DNA from: Bettongia penicillata ogilbyi
Lineage: Eukaryota; Chordata; Mammalia; Diprotodontia; Potoroidae
Direction of reading: 5' to 3'
DNA length: 64,000 nucleotides
Assembly (NCBI GenBank): GCA_023548195.1
Contig: JAJHZJ010000028.1
Location: 1,568,001 to 1,632,000 of the forward strand
Shown here: positions 34,478-44,144 of the stretch, in pieces
Layout of the letters: the number at the start of each line of letters is the position of its first letter
How positions within the stretch are numbered: the first letter of the stretch is position 1
The notes under the pieces: model-generated
What the model saw: the letters and a program-made list of their open reading frames with translations, nothing else
Database searches by the model: none
Told to the model about the DNA's origin: nothing
Made by a program: the position numbers and the translations under genes

Positions 34478-35255
34478 TTTCCCAACCAGTTACTTGACTT
34501 TTGGGTCCTCTGTCAAGAGTAGGGTATACTCTGGAAATCTGAAGGTCTCAGTTCTTCCAAGGTGGCACAATCAAGCGTGTACTGGCCTGGTCTCAGGAAG
34601 TGATTTTTGTGCCCAGAATCTTAGCAGTCACCTCTCCACAGCCACCTGGCCTCCAGTTCCACCAAGTCAGAACTGGGAGCTGATTTTCAGATAAGCTGGA
34701 TGGGCAGGGCCACCATTCAGTGTGAGACAAAGACCAGCTCCCCCAGGGCCTCCACACAGGAATGAGGCAAGACTCAGCTCCTCTGTGCCCCCTGGGTTTT
34801 TACGCTCCAACAATGGAAGCAGCTGCTGCACCTGCTGATGTGGCCTCTGTGTCAGCCTCCTAAAGGCTGGAGCTATGGGAAGGCCCTTCTCCTTTCCCGG
34901 CCAGGTGAAAAAACCCTGTCACTGACCTTTGGTGCCTGTGGGTTGAGGAATCTGTGAACCTGCTGCTGCTGCTGAGACTGGGGATTCTGCAACTGGAGAT
35001 TCTGCCCCAGAGGGCTGTTCGTGAGCCATGTGGCCAGGGCTGGGTTGGGCTCCATGCTCCACTTCACGTCCAGTGCAACAGATGTTTCCCATGGGCAGGT
35101 CGTCCTGGGCTGGAATTCTCCTCCACTCTGTTGTTGTCCACTTCTGCTGCTCCAGAATTTGTTGAGAGTCCCTCTCTACAGTTATTTTATGGGCTGTGTG
35201 GGGAGAACCTCCGTATCTGTGTCTTTCTACTCCACCACCTTGGCCCCGCCCTCCT
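34478..35255 (-). promoter_or_regulatory. L1/HAL1 5'UTR (internal promoter region)
   Basis: This GC-richer stretch upstream of ORF1 begins with a 'ggcggggccaaggtggtgga'-type 5' end on the minus strand. By analogy with L1 it would hold the sense internal promoter. A nearly colinear relative lies at 50986-51847 on the + strand. Loss of function is assumed from the decay of the element, not shown. Confidence 0.6.
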
Positions 35256-36519
35256 GGGTATATTATTTAGACATAAAGGGTGATGTCATGAGCAAATTAG
35301 GGGAGTATGGAATATCTTATCTGTCAGATCTATGGATAAGAGAAAAATTTTATAACAAAACAACAGATAGCATTAAAAAAAGCATTAAAAAGATTTTTGC
35401 ACAAACAAAACCAATATAGCCAAGATTAGAAGAAAAGCAGAAAACTGAAGAGAAAAATTTTATAGCAAGTAACTCCTATAAAGGCCTCATTTCTCAAATA
35501 TAGTCAGAACTGAATCAAATTTAAAGAATACAAGTCGCTCCCAAGTGGATAAATGGTCAAAGTATGTGAATATTCAGTTTTCAGAAGAAATCAAGTCTAC
35601 CTATAGTCATATAAAAAAATGTTCTAAGTCATTATTGATTAGAGGAATGAAAATTAAAACAACTCTGGGGTACCACCACATAGCTATCAGATTGGTTAAT
35701 ATGACAGAAAAGGAAAATGACAAATGTTAGAAGGGGTATGTGATAACTGGGACAGTAATGCACTGTTGGTGGAATTGTGCTAATCATTTTGGAGAGCAAT
35801 TTGGAACCATGTCCAAAGGGCTATGAAACTGTGCATACCCTTTGACCCAGCAATATCACTACTAAGTCTCTATCTCAAAGAGATCTTTTTTAGAAAGGAA
35901 AAGGCCCTGAATGTACAAAAATATTTCTAGCAATTCTTTTTGTGGTGGCAAAGAACTGGAAAATGTGTAGATGCTCATCAATTGGGGAATAGCTAAACAA
36001 GTTGTGATATATGATTGTGATGGAATATTATTTTGCTATAAAAAATGACAAGCAGGATAGTGTCAATAAAACCTAGAGGGCCTTATATGAGCTGATGCAA
36101 AGTGAAGTGATCAGAACTAGGTGAATATCGTACAAAGTAACATCGATATTGTAACAGTGATCAACTGTGAATGACTTGGCTATTCTCAGCAATACCATTA
36201 TTCATGACAATTTTGAAGGATTTATGATTAAGGAAAAATGCTGTTCACTTCCAGGGAAAGAACTAATGGAATCTGAAGGCTGATCAAAGCATACTATTTT
36301 TAAACTTTTTTTCTTAGTTTTTTTGTCTATTTTTTTCACAACATGGTTAATATGGAAATACATTTTGCATGATTTTATACGTATAATCTACAGCAAATTG
36401 CTTACCTTCTCAAGGAGGGGGAAGAGGGAGAAGATTTGTAACTCAGTTCTTTTAAAAAATGAATGTTAAAAATTGTTTTTATATGTAATTAGAAAAAATA
36501 AAATATAAATAGTAACATT

Positions 36520-36800
36520 ATTATATCAGCTATAATCATCATTAACTAATGAATTCTCCATACTATTTGTTAAAATATTTTAGGGCCTGCCCAAAATAAT
36601 ATATGATGCAACACTAGCAAAGTAAAAACCAAACGAAAGGTAAAGTTGTCAAGGAATACTCCTAAAGACAAGAATCTAATACCGCTATTACATAGACATC
36701 TTGAGAAAACTATTGAAGACCTATTGAAAGATATTGAAAAATTACATAAATATCTATCCAGTATCTACAGAAAATCTTGAATATTTTTGAAAAGAACCTT
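36520..36800. other. Unassigned A-rich sequence
   Basis: It lies between the old L1 tail and a HAL1-like 3' end. It could be the 5' part of the R4/Dong-type element downstream, but I cannot align it. Confidence 0.3.
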
Positions 36801-36802
36801 TG

Positions 36803-37065
36803 AGGAAATAAGAAATACAGGTAATAGGGAATAGAAAGTTATCTGACCCTACAGGACAAAAGAGAAGATGGGGACAAGAGAAGGGAGGGAGGATAGAAGA
36901 GAGGGCATATTGGTGATAGGGGAAATTAGAATGCTAGGTGTATTGGGGTGGAGGGAGGGGACAAATGGGGAGAAAATTTGGAACCCAAAATTTTGTGAAA
37001 ATGAATGTAAAAAGTTAAATAAATAAATTAAACAAGAAAATTGAGCAGTTAAAAAAAAAAAGAAA
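36803..37065 (+). mobile_element. HAL1-like 3' end, 5' truncated
   Basis: 'ggaaataagaaatacaggta', 'aggacaaaagagaagatggg', 'ttggtgataggggaaattag' and 'ggaacccaaaattttgtgaa' match the 3'UTR end of the element at 32.4 kb nearly base for base. The A-rich tail runs to about 37075. It is a second, truncated member of the same family. Confidence 0.8.
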
Positions 37066-37084
37066 AAAGAAAAAGAAGCTTTGA

Positions 37085-37212
37085 ACAAAAAATCTTTGTG
37101 ACCTGCAACATTCTCAAGTGCAATCCAAACTAGATTAAAATATAGTCATGAAATATATTTAGTGAAATATGGTTTAGTGACCCCTGTTTCTATTTGAGTT
37201 TCATACCACTCA
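37085..37212. mobile_element. hAT-type MITE relic, internally deleted
   Basis: 'aagtgcaatccaaactagat', 'tttagtgacccctgtttcta' and 'tttgagtttcataccactc' match the interior and right end of the MITE at 5966-6150 ('tctaaaccagattaaaatg', 'cctgtttctattttgagttt'). The left terminus is missing. Confidence 0.6.
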
Positions 37213-39205
37213 TCTCAAATGTCATGTTGTTCAATTAGAGGCAACAAAAAAGAAACATGAAATGGAATCTGGAAAATAGATATATATCAGAAAGTCTTGA
37301 TACCTTTAGTCTGCAATTGATAGAGAAAACCAAAAGTTTAAAGCAATGTAAAGAATGACAGCAGTGCATTTTTAATCCAACTTCAATCAAAAACTATACT
37401 CCATGAGCTTGAGAAGCAAAAATATTATGAATAAAAAGTAACCCACAAAGAATTCTATCATAATGAAAATATAAGTTGCATAAAATGTGAAATAAGAACT
37501 ACAAAAAAGTTAAATTCAAGAAGATGACAATCTCTCAATTCTCTACAAAAATGAAAAGCAGCAGGTCTATGGAAGATCCAAAATTATTGACTCAAACACT
37601 TCACATGAATTAGCAAAGCATTACCATATTCCTGGCATAAAAATAATAGGTCCCTTCCTTCTTATCAGAAAACATCATATGTTTACAATCAAAACAAATG
37701 AGACCTCTCCAAATATCAATCCATTATTTTTATGTACTTTAAGCAAAAATAAAAAATTTATAACTTGTTTCAACCCAAATAATCTATAAACACTTTAGTC
37801 AATTATATGTTGATTTAGGAGGCAAAAGAAACAATTCCAAGGATGTGAAGAGCAATTTATCATCGATTTGGAGATTACTGAATAGGTCACTCCAGGATAC
37901 TATGACATTTACATCACCCTTATTGATTGCTATAAAGCCCCTGACTTAGTCGTTCATCCTCAGCTTAATTATGTACTACAAAAATATAAAATGGATCCAA
38001 ATACAGTAAGGAGTATCTGAGGCTCACATGGAAAACTTTACTTAAAGCGCTCCATCAATGCAACAATGTTAGCAACAATTCATATAAAATGGGACAACTT
38101 CCATGAAGACACTTTAGGTATCTTATTTTCTTTAATAAACTTGTTATCCAAGAGTTAAACTCATTATTATGACTCCTGAATAGAACTCAACGTGACTTTC
38201 AAACTAAGAGACCACATCAAAACATCACATTAATCATTCAATGAAGATAGATGATATCAAGTTATATGGATCCACTAAAAACTACATTTAACAACTACTT
38301 CAACTCATGGAAGCTTTTTAATTATATGAAAATGTAATTTCAACTTGATAAGTATAAAACTATTAATGCACATTAATGCTTTGAGTTTGAATCTAAAGGT
38401 CACATTGAACCAATGGATGAAGGCAATACTTGCAAATGTTTTGGTGTGTTCCAGGCAAGACATATTGAATATAAAACTGTAAAAGGAGAAAGCTGGGACT
38501 ATGTTAAGAAACACTAGCATTCTGAAGTCAAAGCTTAATAGGAAGACATTTAAAGCAATTAATGCCTGTGTAATTCCAGTCTTAAAGTTTACTATTGGCA
38601 GAATAAATTAGATTATAAGTAAAACAAAAACTACAAAACATTAATCAAAAGCAGTCATCAAAAGCTGAATACTTCTTGTAAAAAAGGAGGGAGAGGATTG
38701 ATAAAAGTTAGTGCACATGACAAAGAAGTGTTGAACAAATGGCCAAGAAATAGATTTGTTTATGGAAATAGGATTTTTGCATAATAATTCAAGATAAATT
38801 CATTTCGACTAGTAATTACAGAAAGATTATCCTCAAGGAGCCTGTACTTATTGATCAATGCAGATTCTGTAATGAAACTATGGAAACTGTGTAAATTTCA
38901 CTGCAGGTCACAAATATTTTGCATCTAAGGGATACTTGGAAAGATATGATCAAGTGGCTATAATTATACAATGAAGTTCACTATTATTTATAAACTAACA
39001 TTTGAAATTTATATGCAATTAAATATAAGTCTCAAAATATTCTTGAGAATTCAACAAATAAACTCTACTGGAACCATACATAATAACAAGTAACTCTTGC
39101 CCATAACTAACCAAACATAACATTGATCCATAAAAATTTAAGAATGACATTTTTACTAGCTATCACAATATCAATGACTCAAAGAAATAAAAAGCTTTCG
39201 TAATA

Positions 39206-39564
39206 CAAGATGTCCCAAAAGTCATAGTGCAGTTTAGACTTTTGATAGCTTAAATTTTGAGGCAATTAGGTGGTTCAATGGATGGCATGCCAAGCCTGAG
39301 GTTGGGAAGGCTCATCTTCCTGAGTCCAAATATGGCCTCAGATACTTAATAGCTGTGTAATCCTGGGCAAATCATTTAACCCTATTTGCTTCAGTTTCTT
39401 CATCTGTTAAATGAACTAGAGAAGGAAATGGTAAACCACTCCAGTCACTTTGCTAAGAAAACCCCAAAGGGGGTCACAAATAGACACAACTGCAAAATGA
39501 CTGGAGAGCTTAAATGTTAAGCTTTATTAGCTTATAACTACACTAAAACTTTTAAGACATACTG
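39206..39564. mobile_element. Mariner-type MITE, split by SINE1
   Basis: The left terminus 'caagatgtcccaaaagtcat' pairs with the right terminus 'aaaacttttaagacatactg' (reverse 'cagtatgtcttaaaagtttt'). TA dinucleotides sit at 39204-39205 and 39565-39566, as expected for Tc1/mariner target duplications. The inner arms ('agtttagacttttgatagct' and 'aagctttattagcttataac') are also inversely related. Without the SINE it would be about 100 bases, so it is essentially two arms. It interrupts the R4/Dong-type frame between 'AIT...K' and 'RDLTEE'. Confidence 0.75.
39256..39506 (+). mobile_element. SINE1-type SINE inside the mariner MITE
   Basis: The head 'ggcaattaggtggttcaatg', 'tcctgagtccaaatatggcc', RTE-like 'ggaaatggtaaaccactcca' and 'gggggtcacaaatagacaca' are on the + strand. 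The direct repeat 'agcttaaat' flanks it at 39247-39255 and 39507-39515, a 9-bp target duplication. It is the youngest of three nested layers. Confidence 0.85.
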
Positions 39565-39834
39565 TATAGAGACCTCACAGAAGAAATTAAAATCATGTGG
39601 GAATTGAATGAGGTAAATGTTATCTTTACCATCATGTCAGCTACTGCAGTTATTCCAAATAGGATTTCAGTAAGCCTACAGAAAATGAACTTACATCCCA
39701 GTGCTAATATCCAAATACAAAACCAGACATTTGATCCACCTGTGCAATACTCTGCAAAACATTAACTATGAAAGAATAACAGCAGGATAGATACTTGCTC
39801 TTGGACCATTTATATCTAAATTCCAGCATAAAAA

Positions 39835-40240
39835 AAAGTGAGGACAGGACAACAATGACAGCAACAGATTCAGAAAGTATCCTAAAAAAACAAAAACAAA
39901 AAAAACTGGCACACCATAACAAAGCACAGTGCCTACTCCAAGACAATTACGGAAATACTAACACTTCCTCATCAAAAAAGAGGAAAAGAATAAATAGACA
40001 TTCTCAGAGTACATGATAAACAAGCAAAAACCTTATAGACACACTTTTGAAATAATACGCATCACTTCAATGAGCAACAGCAAAGGCTGACAATAGATAC
40101 AAGCTACCATATACGACAAATGTGCTTTATCCCTGAATGGATCCTCAGTAATAATTAAATGACATAAATGGAATCAAAAGGCCCACCATGGGCAACATCC
40201 ACTCAAATTCAATCAATAATATGTCAATAATGATGTAGTC
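39835..40240. other. Unassigned A-rich sequence
   Basis: It lies between the two R4/Dong-type pieces. It may be the 3'UTR of the first or an unrecognised part of the second. A 73-codon open frame at 39795-40016 is Lys/Asn/Ser-rich and not convincing. Confidence 0.3.
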
Positions 40241-40241
40241 A

Positions 40242-41490
40242 GACAATAAGCATTTATTAAGTGCTTACTGTGTGCCAAACACTGTGCTAAGCACTGAGTA
40301 TATAAAGAAAGGTAAAAGGTAAAAGACAGTCCCTGCCCTTGAGGAGCTGACAATATAACAGGAAAAACAAGAAGCAAACAATTTATGTCCAAACAAGTTA
40401 CATACAGGATAAATAGGAAATAATCAACAAAGGGAAGAATGAAGAGGAATTGGAAAAGGCTTCCTATACAAGGTATGATTTTTGGACTTGAAGGAAGTCA
40501 GGGAAGTCAGGAAGTAGAGATGAAGAGAAAGAACGTTGGAAGACATGGAGATGAATCAGAGAAAATACACACTGACAAGAGATGGTGTATCTTTTGTGTG
40601 GAACAGCCAGGCAGCCTATGATACCTGGATCAAAGAGTACATGGCAGCATATAAGAAGATTAGAAAGGTAGGGGTAGCTCACGTTATAAAAGATTTTAAA
40701 TGTCAAACAAGGGGTTTTATTTAATTCTGAAAGTGATAGGAAGCCTTTGAAATTTGGTGAGTATTAGGGTTGGATCAATACTTTAAAAACATCTTTGCTA
40801 TTGAATGGAGAACAAATTAGAGTAGGGAGAGAGTTGTGGAAGGTAAATCAATCAGCAGGATATTGCATTAGCCTCGGTGTGAGGTGATGAGAACCTGTAC
40901 CACGATGGTGGCAGTATCAGAAGAGGAATAGGAACCCATTCTAAAGTTGTTGCAAGGTGAAATCAACAGGAACTAACAGTAGATTGGATTATAGGAGAGT
41001 GAGAAACAGTGAACAATCAAGAAAGATAACAAAAGGTTGCAGGCTTGGGGCACTGGGAGGATAGTGATGCCCTTGAGAGTAATAGGGAAGTTTGGAAAGG
41101 ACAAAAGTATAGTAGGAAAGATAATGAGTTCAGTTGTAGATGCTTTAAATCCACATTCATTTCAAGATGTCAGTTAGGGCTGAATAGGCAGATTTAGATA
41201 TCATCAGCATATAGAGGATAATTAAAACCATGGGAGCTAATAAAGTCCCCAAGTGTAGTAGAATAGAAGAGAAAAGGGACCAGCAGAAAGCCCTGTGGGG
41301 TACCCACAGTTAGTGGGTGTTTCTTGGGTGAAGATCTAGCAAAGGAGACTAAAAAGAGAGCAATTAGGCAGGAAGACAATCATGAGAGAATGGTATCTGA
41401 AAAATCTAGGAAAAAGAGAGTGTCAGGGGCAAGAGGATGATGGACAGTGTCAAAGTCTACGCAGAGGTCAAGGAGAGCATTAAACAATTG
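40242..41490 (-). repeat. Long LINE with L2-type 3' tail, reverse strand
   Basis: It begins with the reversed tail 'aataagcatttattaagtgc', 'actgtgtgccaaacactgtg'. It then has 'cagtccctgcccttgaggag', 'ggattgg'-like body blocks, 'gtggcagtatcagaagagga', 'gaagtttggaaaggacaaaa', 'tcatcagcatatagaggata', 'agaaagccctgtggggtacc' and 'ggtcaaggagagcattaaac'. It is the longest and best-preserved copy of this family in the window, and lies between two R4/Dong-type segments. Open frames on both strands look accidental, and no RT motif is visible. Confidence 0.6.
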
Positions 41491-41491
41491 A

Positions 41492-42215
41492 CTTTCATTC
41501 AGAATTGTTTATAGAAACAGAGATCCTCATGTTTGCATTCAGGAGCAGGTCACTGCACCCAAAAATTACAGAGACATTATTTTTAAGGAGATCTGACTGA
41601 TCAATTTAGATTATGCAAGGAAAGAAAAGAAACTGTGCAAGGCATCACTGAAAGATGCCAAAAAAAATAGTCGATTAACAAAACATGGCCCGTTGGCTAG
41701 AACCATACATTGGAAGTTTTCTAGTTTTTTCTAAACTAACAGACAATAAATACCTATATTACGAATAAATATTCTTGAGAATTCAATAAATAAACTGTAC
41801 TAGAACTGTCCTATTTTCACCGACACTGCTATTTCCTGCAGTTGCCCTAATATTATAGCATTTATCCATAAAAATTCAAAAATAATGTTTATAATAGATA
41901 GGTATTACCATACCCAAAGCTTTTAATATCCCAGTGAAGGATGAAAAACTTACCAAATACAGAGACCTAGAAGAAATTAAAATAATTTAGGGAAAGTATG
42001 AAGTACATATCATTCCCTTTAGCCTGTCTGCTTACTGAAGTTGTACTGAGGATACTTTCAATGAGCCTTCAGAAGGTGTACTTATATCCCGATACATTTA
42101 TTAAATTACAGAAATCAGTTATTTTATCCACCTATATACAACAGTCCATAGAACAATAAAGTATAAAAAAAAAATAGCAGGATAGAAACTTTTCCCAGGA
42201 CCATTTTCTATCAGA
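41492..42215 (+). repeat. Second R4/Dong-type LINE fragment (C-terminal part)
   Basis: The translation gives 'DQFRLCKERKETVQGITERC' (~41598), a degraded CCHC knuckle whose first Cys is replaced by Phe. 'RINILENSINKLYWN' (~41766) follows, then 'YRDLEEIKMIWEKYEVHIIP' (~41965, needing one frame correction). The same blocks occur in the copy at 37.2-39.8 kb, so this is a second copy and not a continuation. It lacks the mariner and SINE insertions. A MIR tail fragment follows near 42270-42340. Confidence 0.65.
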
Positions 42216-42349
42216 ATCTTATCAAAAAGGAAGAAAACAAGATAATAAAATACAATAGCAGCAACAACAATAACTGTTATTTACATAGTATTTAAATTCA
42301 TGAAGCATTTTACATAAATTGTCTCCCTTGATGATAAAAAGGAAAGGAA

Positions 42350-43390
42350 TGAGCATCTGAGTCTATTTAAGATACTGTTGTATGCATTGATTTAAGGTTC
42401 ACCTGAGTACAGTCAAAAAACAGTCACCATGTAAAATAGTGAGAATAACTGTAAAAATCAACAATTGCAAAAATCAAATCATTAAAACATTTCCTACAGT
42501 ATAATGTGAAAAGCTAAAATACATAAAGCAATGAGTCACCAAAAATCAATTCTCACTGCTAATTAGAAAATTGTCTAAGCTTCCTCTTTCAAGAAAATCA
42601 ATTAATCAGTAAAAGGACCCAATTGAAACATGATTATTTCACAAATTCTCATCTGACTAAAATAAAAGTTACTGCAGCAACTTTTGCACTGGCATCCAAA
42701 ATAAAATTGCAAGACTGATTAATTACTTAATGTTAATAAGACTGTAATGGAAAATTTATTATTCACTAGTAGTTAAATGCTGTTTTCCACATGTCAGAAG
42801 AGGGCAGCCTATGAAGCAGAAAATGTAAAATACCCAGTAGAGTATCTTGTTTAATAAGGGAAAGAATGAGAAGCAAATTTTATAGTAATCGTCTACTTCC
42901 TGGGTCACCACAATGATGAGAGTAACTTCTTGGTTGTCTTTGCCTCATATATAACATAAAGCTGCCATGACCTATATAATGTATGGCTTGATGTTTCCCT
43001 GTTAATCTCTACTTAACAAAGCTTTTTTTTTTTTATCAGTCCTATTTAACCTGAAGTAGTGAGGCCAGCATGATAGTATTTTGAAGACAAATGGTCCTGA
43101 TCTTTTCTTTTTCCTATTAGCAGAATAGCTATGACCACATGTCCTCTCTCAAGTTCAGCAGTCCTATTTTTTTGCATTTGATTCACCTGCCCACACTGAT
43201 CCAATATGAGAATGTTAGTGTACTGGGAAAGTCTACTGCCAAAACAGATTCTTCAAAATAGAAATTAGAAAAGCAAGCATATTTTAAGCAATTCAATTAG
43301 ACTCCTCTCTTACTATAAAGCAATATGAAATCATAAAACAGGCAAGTGGAATGTTGAAGGAACAGAATGTATATATAATATATGTTACAT
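42350..43390. other. Unassigned sequence with possible conserved block
   Basis: From about 42540 to 42860 the DNA looks unique and contains several homeodomain-like ATTA/TAAT cores. It is discussed as a candidate conserved element. No gene is supported. Confidence 0.35.
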
Positions 43391-43394
43391 ATCT

Positions 43395-43516
43395 AATATA
43401 TATTTAGTCATTTCTCAGTCATGTCTGACTTCATGACCCCTCTGGCATTTTCTCAGCAAAGATGCTAGAGTGGTTTGCTGCTTCCTTCTCCAGTTCATTT
43501 TACAGATGAGGAAATC

Positions 43517-43520
<4 letters not shown>
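43395..43520 (-). mobile_element. SINE1-type SINE tail, reverse strand
   Basis: 'tcagtcatgtctgacttcat', 'tttctcagcaaagatgctag', 'agtggtttgctgcttccttc' and 'tccagttcattttacagatg' are the reversed RTE-like tail and core. The head is absent, replaced by a microsatellite. Confidence 0.75.

Positions 43521-43522
<2 letters not shown>

Positions 43523-43606
<84 letters not shown>
43523..43606. repeat. Compound microsatellite (CA)n(TA)n
   Basis: About 14 CA units are followed by about 27 TA units. Open frames reading Thr-His and Tyr-Ile repeats arise from it. Confidence 0.95.
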
Positions 43607-43609
<3 letters not shown>

Positions 43610-44090
43610 TAAAACTTTCCGACCTAACTTGAGACTTAGCACATCACCTTTCTGGCTACTCCCTCCTACATCTTCCCTTCTCAATCACTACTTACAATTC
43701 TATTATCATCCACTAAATCTACTTCACACATTATATAGGATAATTTTGAACTTCCTTTTATTCTTTTGCTATGTCCAGGTCAGGTCCTAGAGATAATTCT
43801 TTTGTATTATCTCAAAGATTTACTTCTCCTACCCCCCCGCCTCACTCTCCATACTTAAAGCAAAAATTTGGGTCCTTTACTTACATTTACTTCAGTTACA
43901 GCATTTACTTCTCTCATTCATTAGTATGTGGCTCTAGCAAAACTAATAGCTTTTTATATTTTGTTAGCTTTTCATTATCTCTTATAATGATGTAGTAAGT
44001 ACAGAGGACTTTTGAGTATTCACACCTGACAAAATCAGCAGAAATTAAAACTTTTACTCTTAACATCCATTTTTAAAAATCCTTATCCAG
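43610..44090. other. Unassigned non-coding sequence
   Basis: No clear repeat or gene is seen. It is pyrimidine-rich, with L2-like flavour near 43620-43740 that I cannot confirm. Confidence 0.35.
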
Positions 44091-44091
44091 G

Positions 44092-44093
<2 letters not shown>

Positions 44094-44140
<47 letters not shown>
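44094..44140. repeat. (TA)n microsatellite
   Basis: About 23 uninterrupted TA units. A second TA/TG-mixed run lies at about 44635-44715. Confidence 0.95.
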
Positions 44141-44141
<1 letters not shown>

Positions 44142-44144
44142 TAC

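Larger units (their letters stand above)
32366..35255 (-). mobile_element. Full-length ORF2-less L1 (HAL1-like)
   Basis: On the minus strand it runs from an L1-type 5' end (reverse of 'ccaccttggccccgccctcc') through ~780 bases of 5'UTR and a single ORF1. About 1 kb of purine-rich 3'UTR follows, ending 'aatgttgaaaacttaaataa' plus an A/T-rich tail. No reverse transcriptase or endonuclease sequence lies between ORF1 and the 3'UTR. It is flanked by 'gggtacattattta' (32352-32365) and 'gggtatattattta' (35256-35269), a 14-bp target duplication with one mismatch. So it inserted as a complete unit of ~2.9 kb into the older L1. The structure is that of HAL1 ('half-L1') elements, a group I recall being described in opossum. 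It depended on another L1 for its retrotransposition. Confidence 0.85.
31240..36515 (+). repeat. Old L1 LINE (ORF2 second half to 3' end), split by two insertions
   Basis: The L1 parts are 31240-31842, 32169-32365 and 35256-36515, about 2.06 kb in all. ORF2-like blocks include 'ttcatgggtaggctgagcca', 'attcagtgccataccaatca', 'actatttgacaaaaattgct' and 'agacataaagggtgatgtca'. They follow human L1 order from the fingers/palm end of the RT to the C-terminal domain. The 3' tail has 'cctttgacccagcaatatca' and ends A-rich near 36510. Frames are broken throughout. The element predates both insertions. Confidence 0.85.
37215..39830 (+). repeat. R4/Dong-type LINE, decayed reverse-transcriptase ORF
   Basis: Translated in shifting frames, the landmarks appear in order. 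'GCEEQFIIDLEITE' (~37843) matches the RT block before motif A. 'YITLIDCYKAPDLVVHPQL' (~37908) is motif A with its catalytic-position Asp. 'IDDIKLYGSTKNYI' (~38247) covers motif C, the DD pair. A C-terminal 'DQCRFCNETMETV' (~38856) begins a CCHC-type knuckle, with 'YLERYDQVA' downstream. 'NILENSTNKLYWN' (~39042) follows, and 'YRDLTEEIKIMWELNEVNV' (~39565) is near the end. This C-terminal knuckle and tail is characteristic of the R2/R4/Dong group. Stops and frameshifts are numerous. It is split by a mariner MITE (39206-39564) which holds a SINE1. The 5' end is not defined. Confidence 0.7.

Noticed and set aside
34954..35419. 109- and 132-codon + strand open frames
   Set aside because: They are antisense to the HAL1-like 5'UTR and extend into the old L1. 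The GC-rich leader is simply poor in stops.
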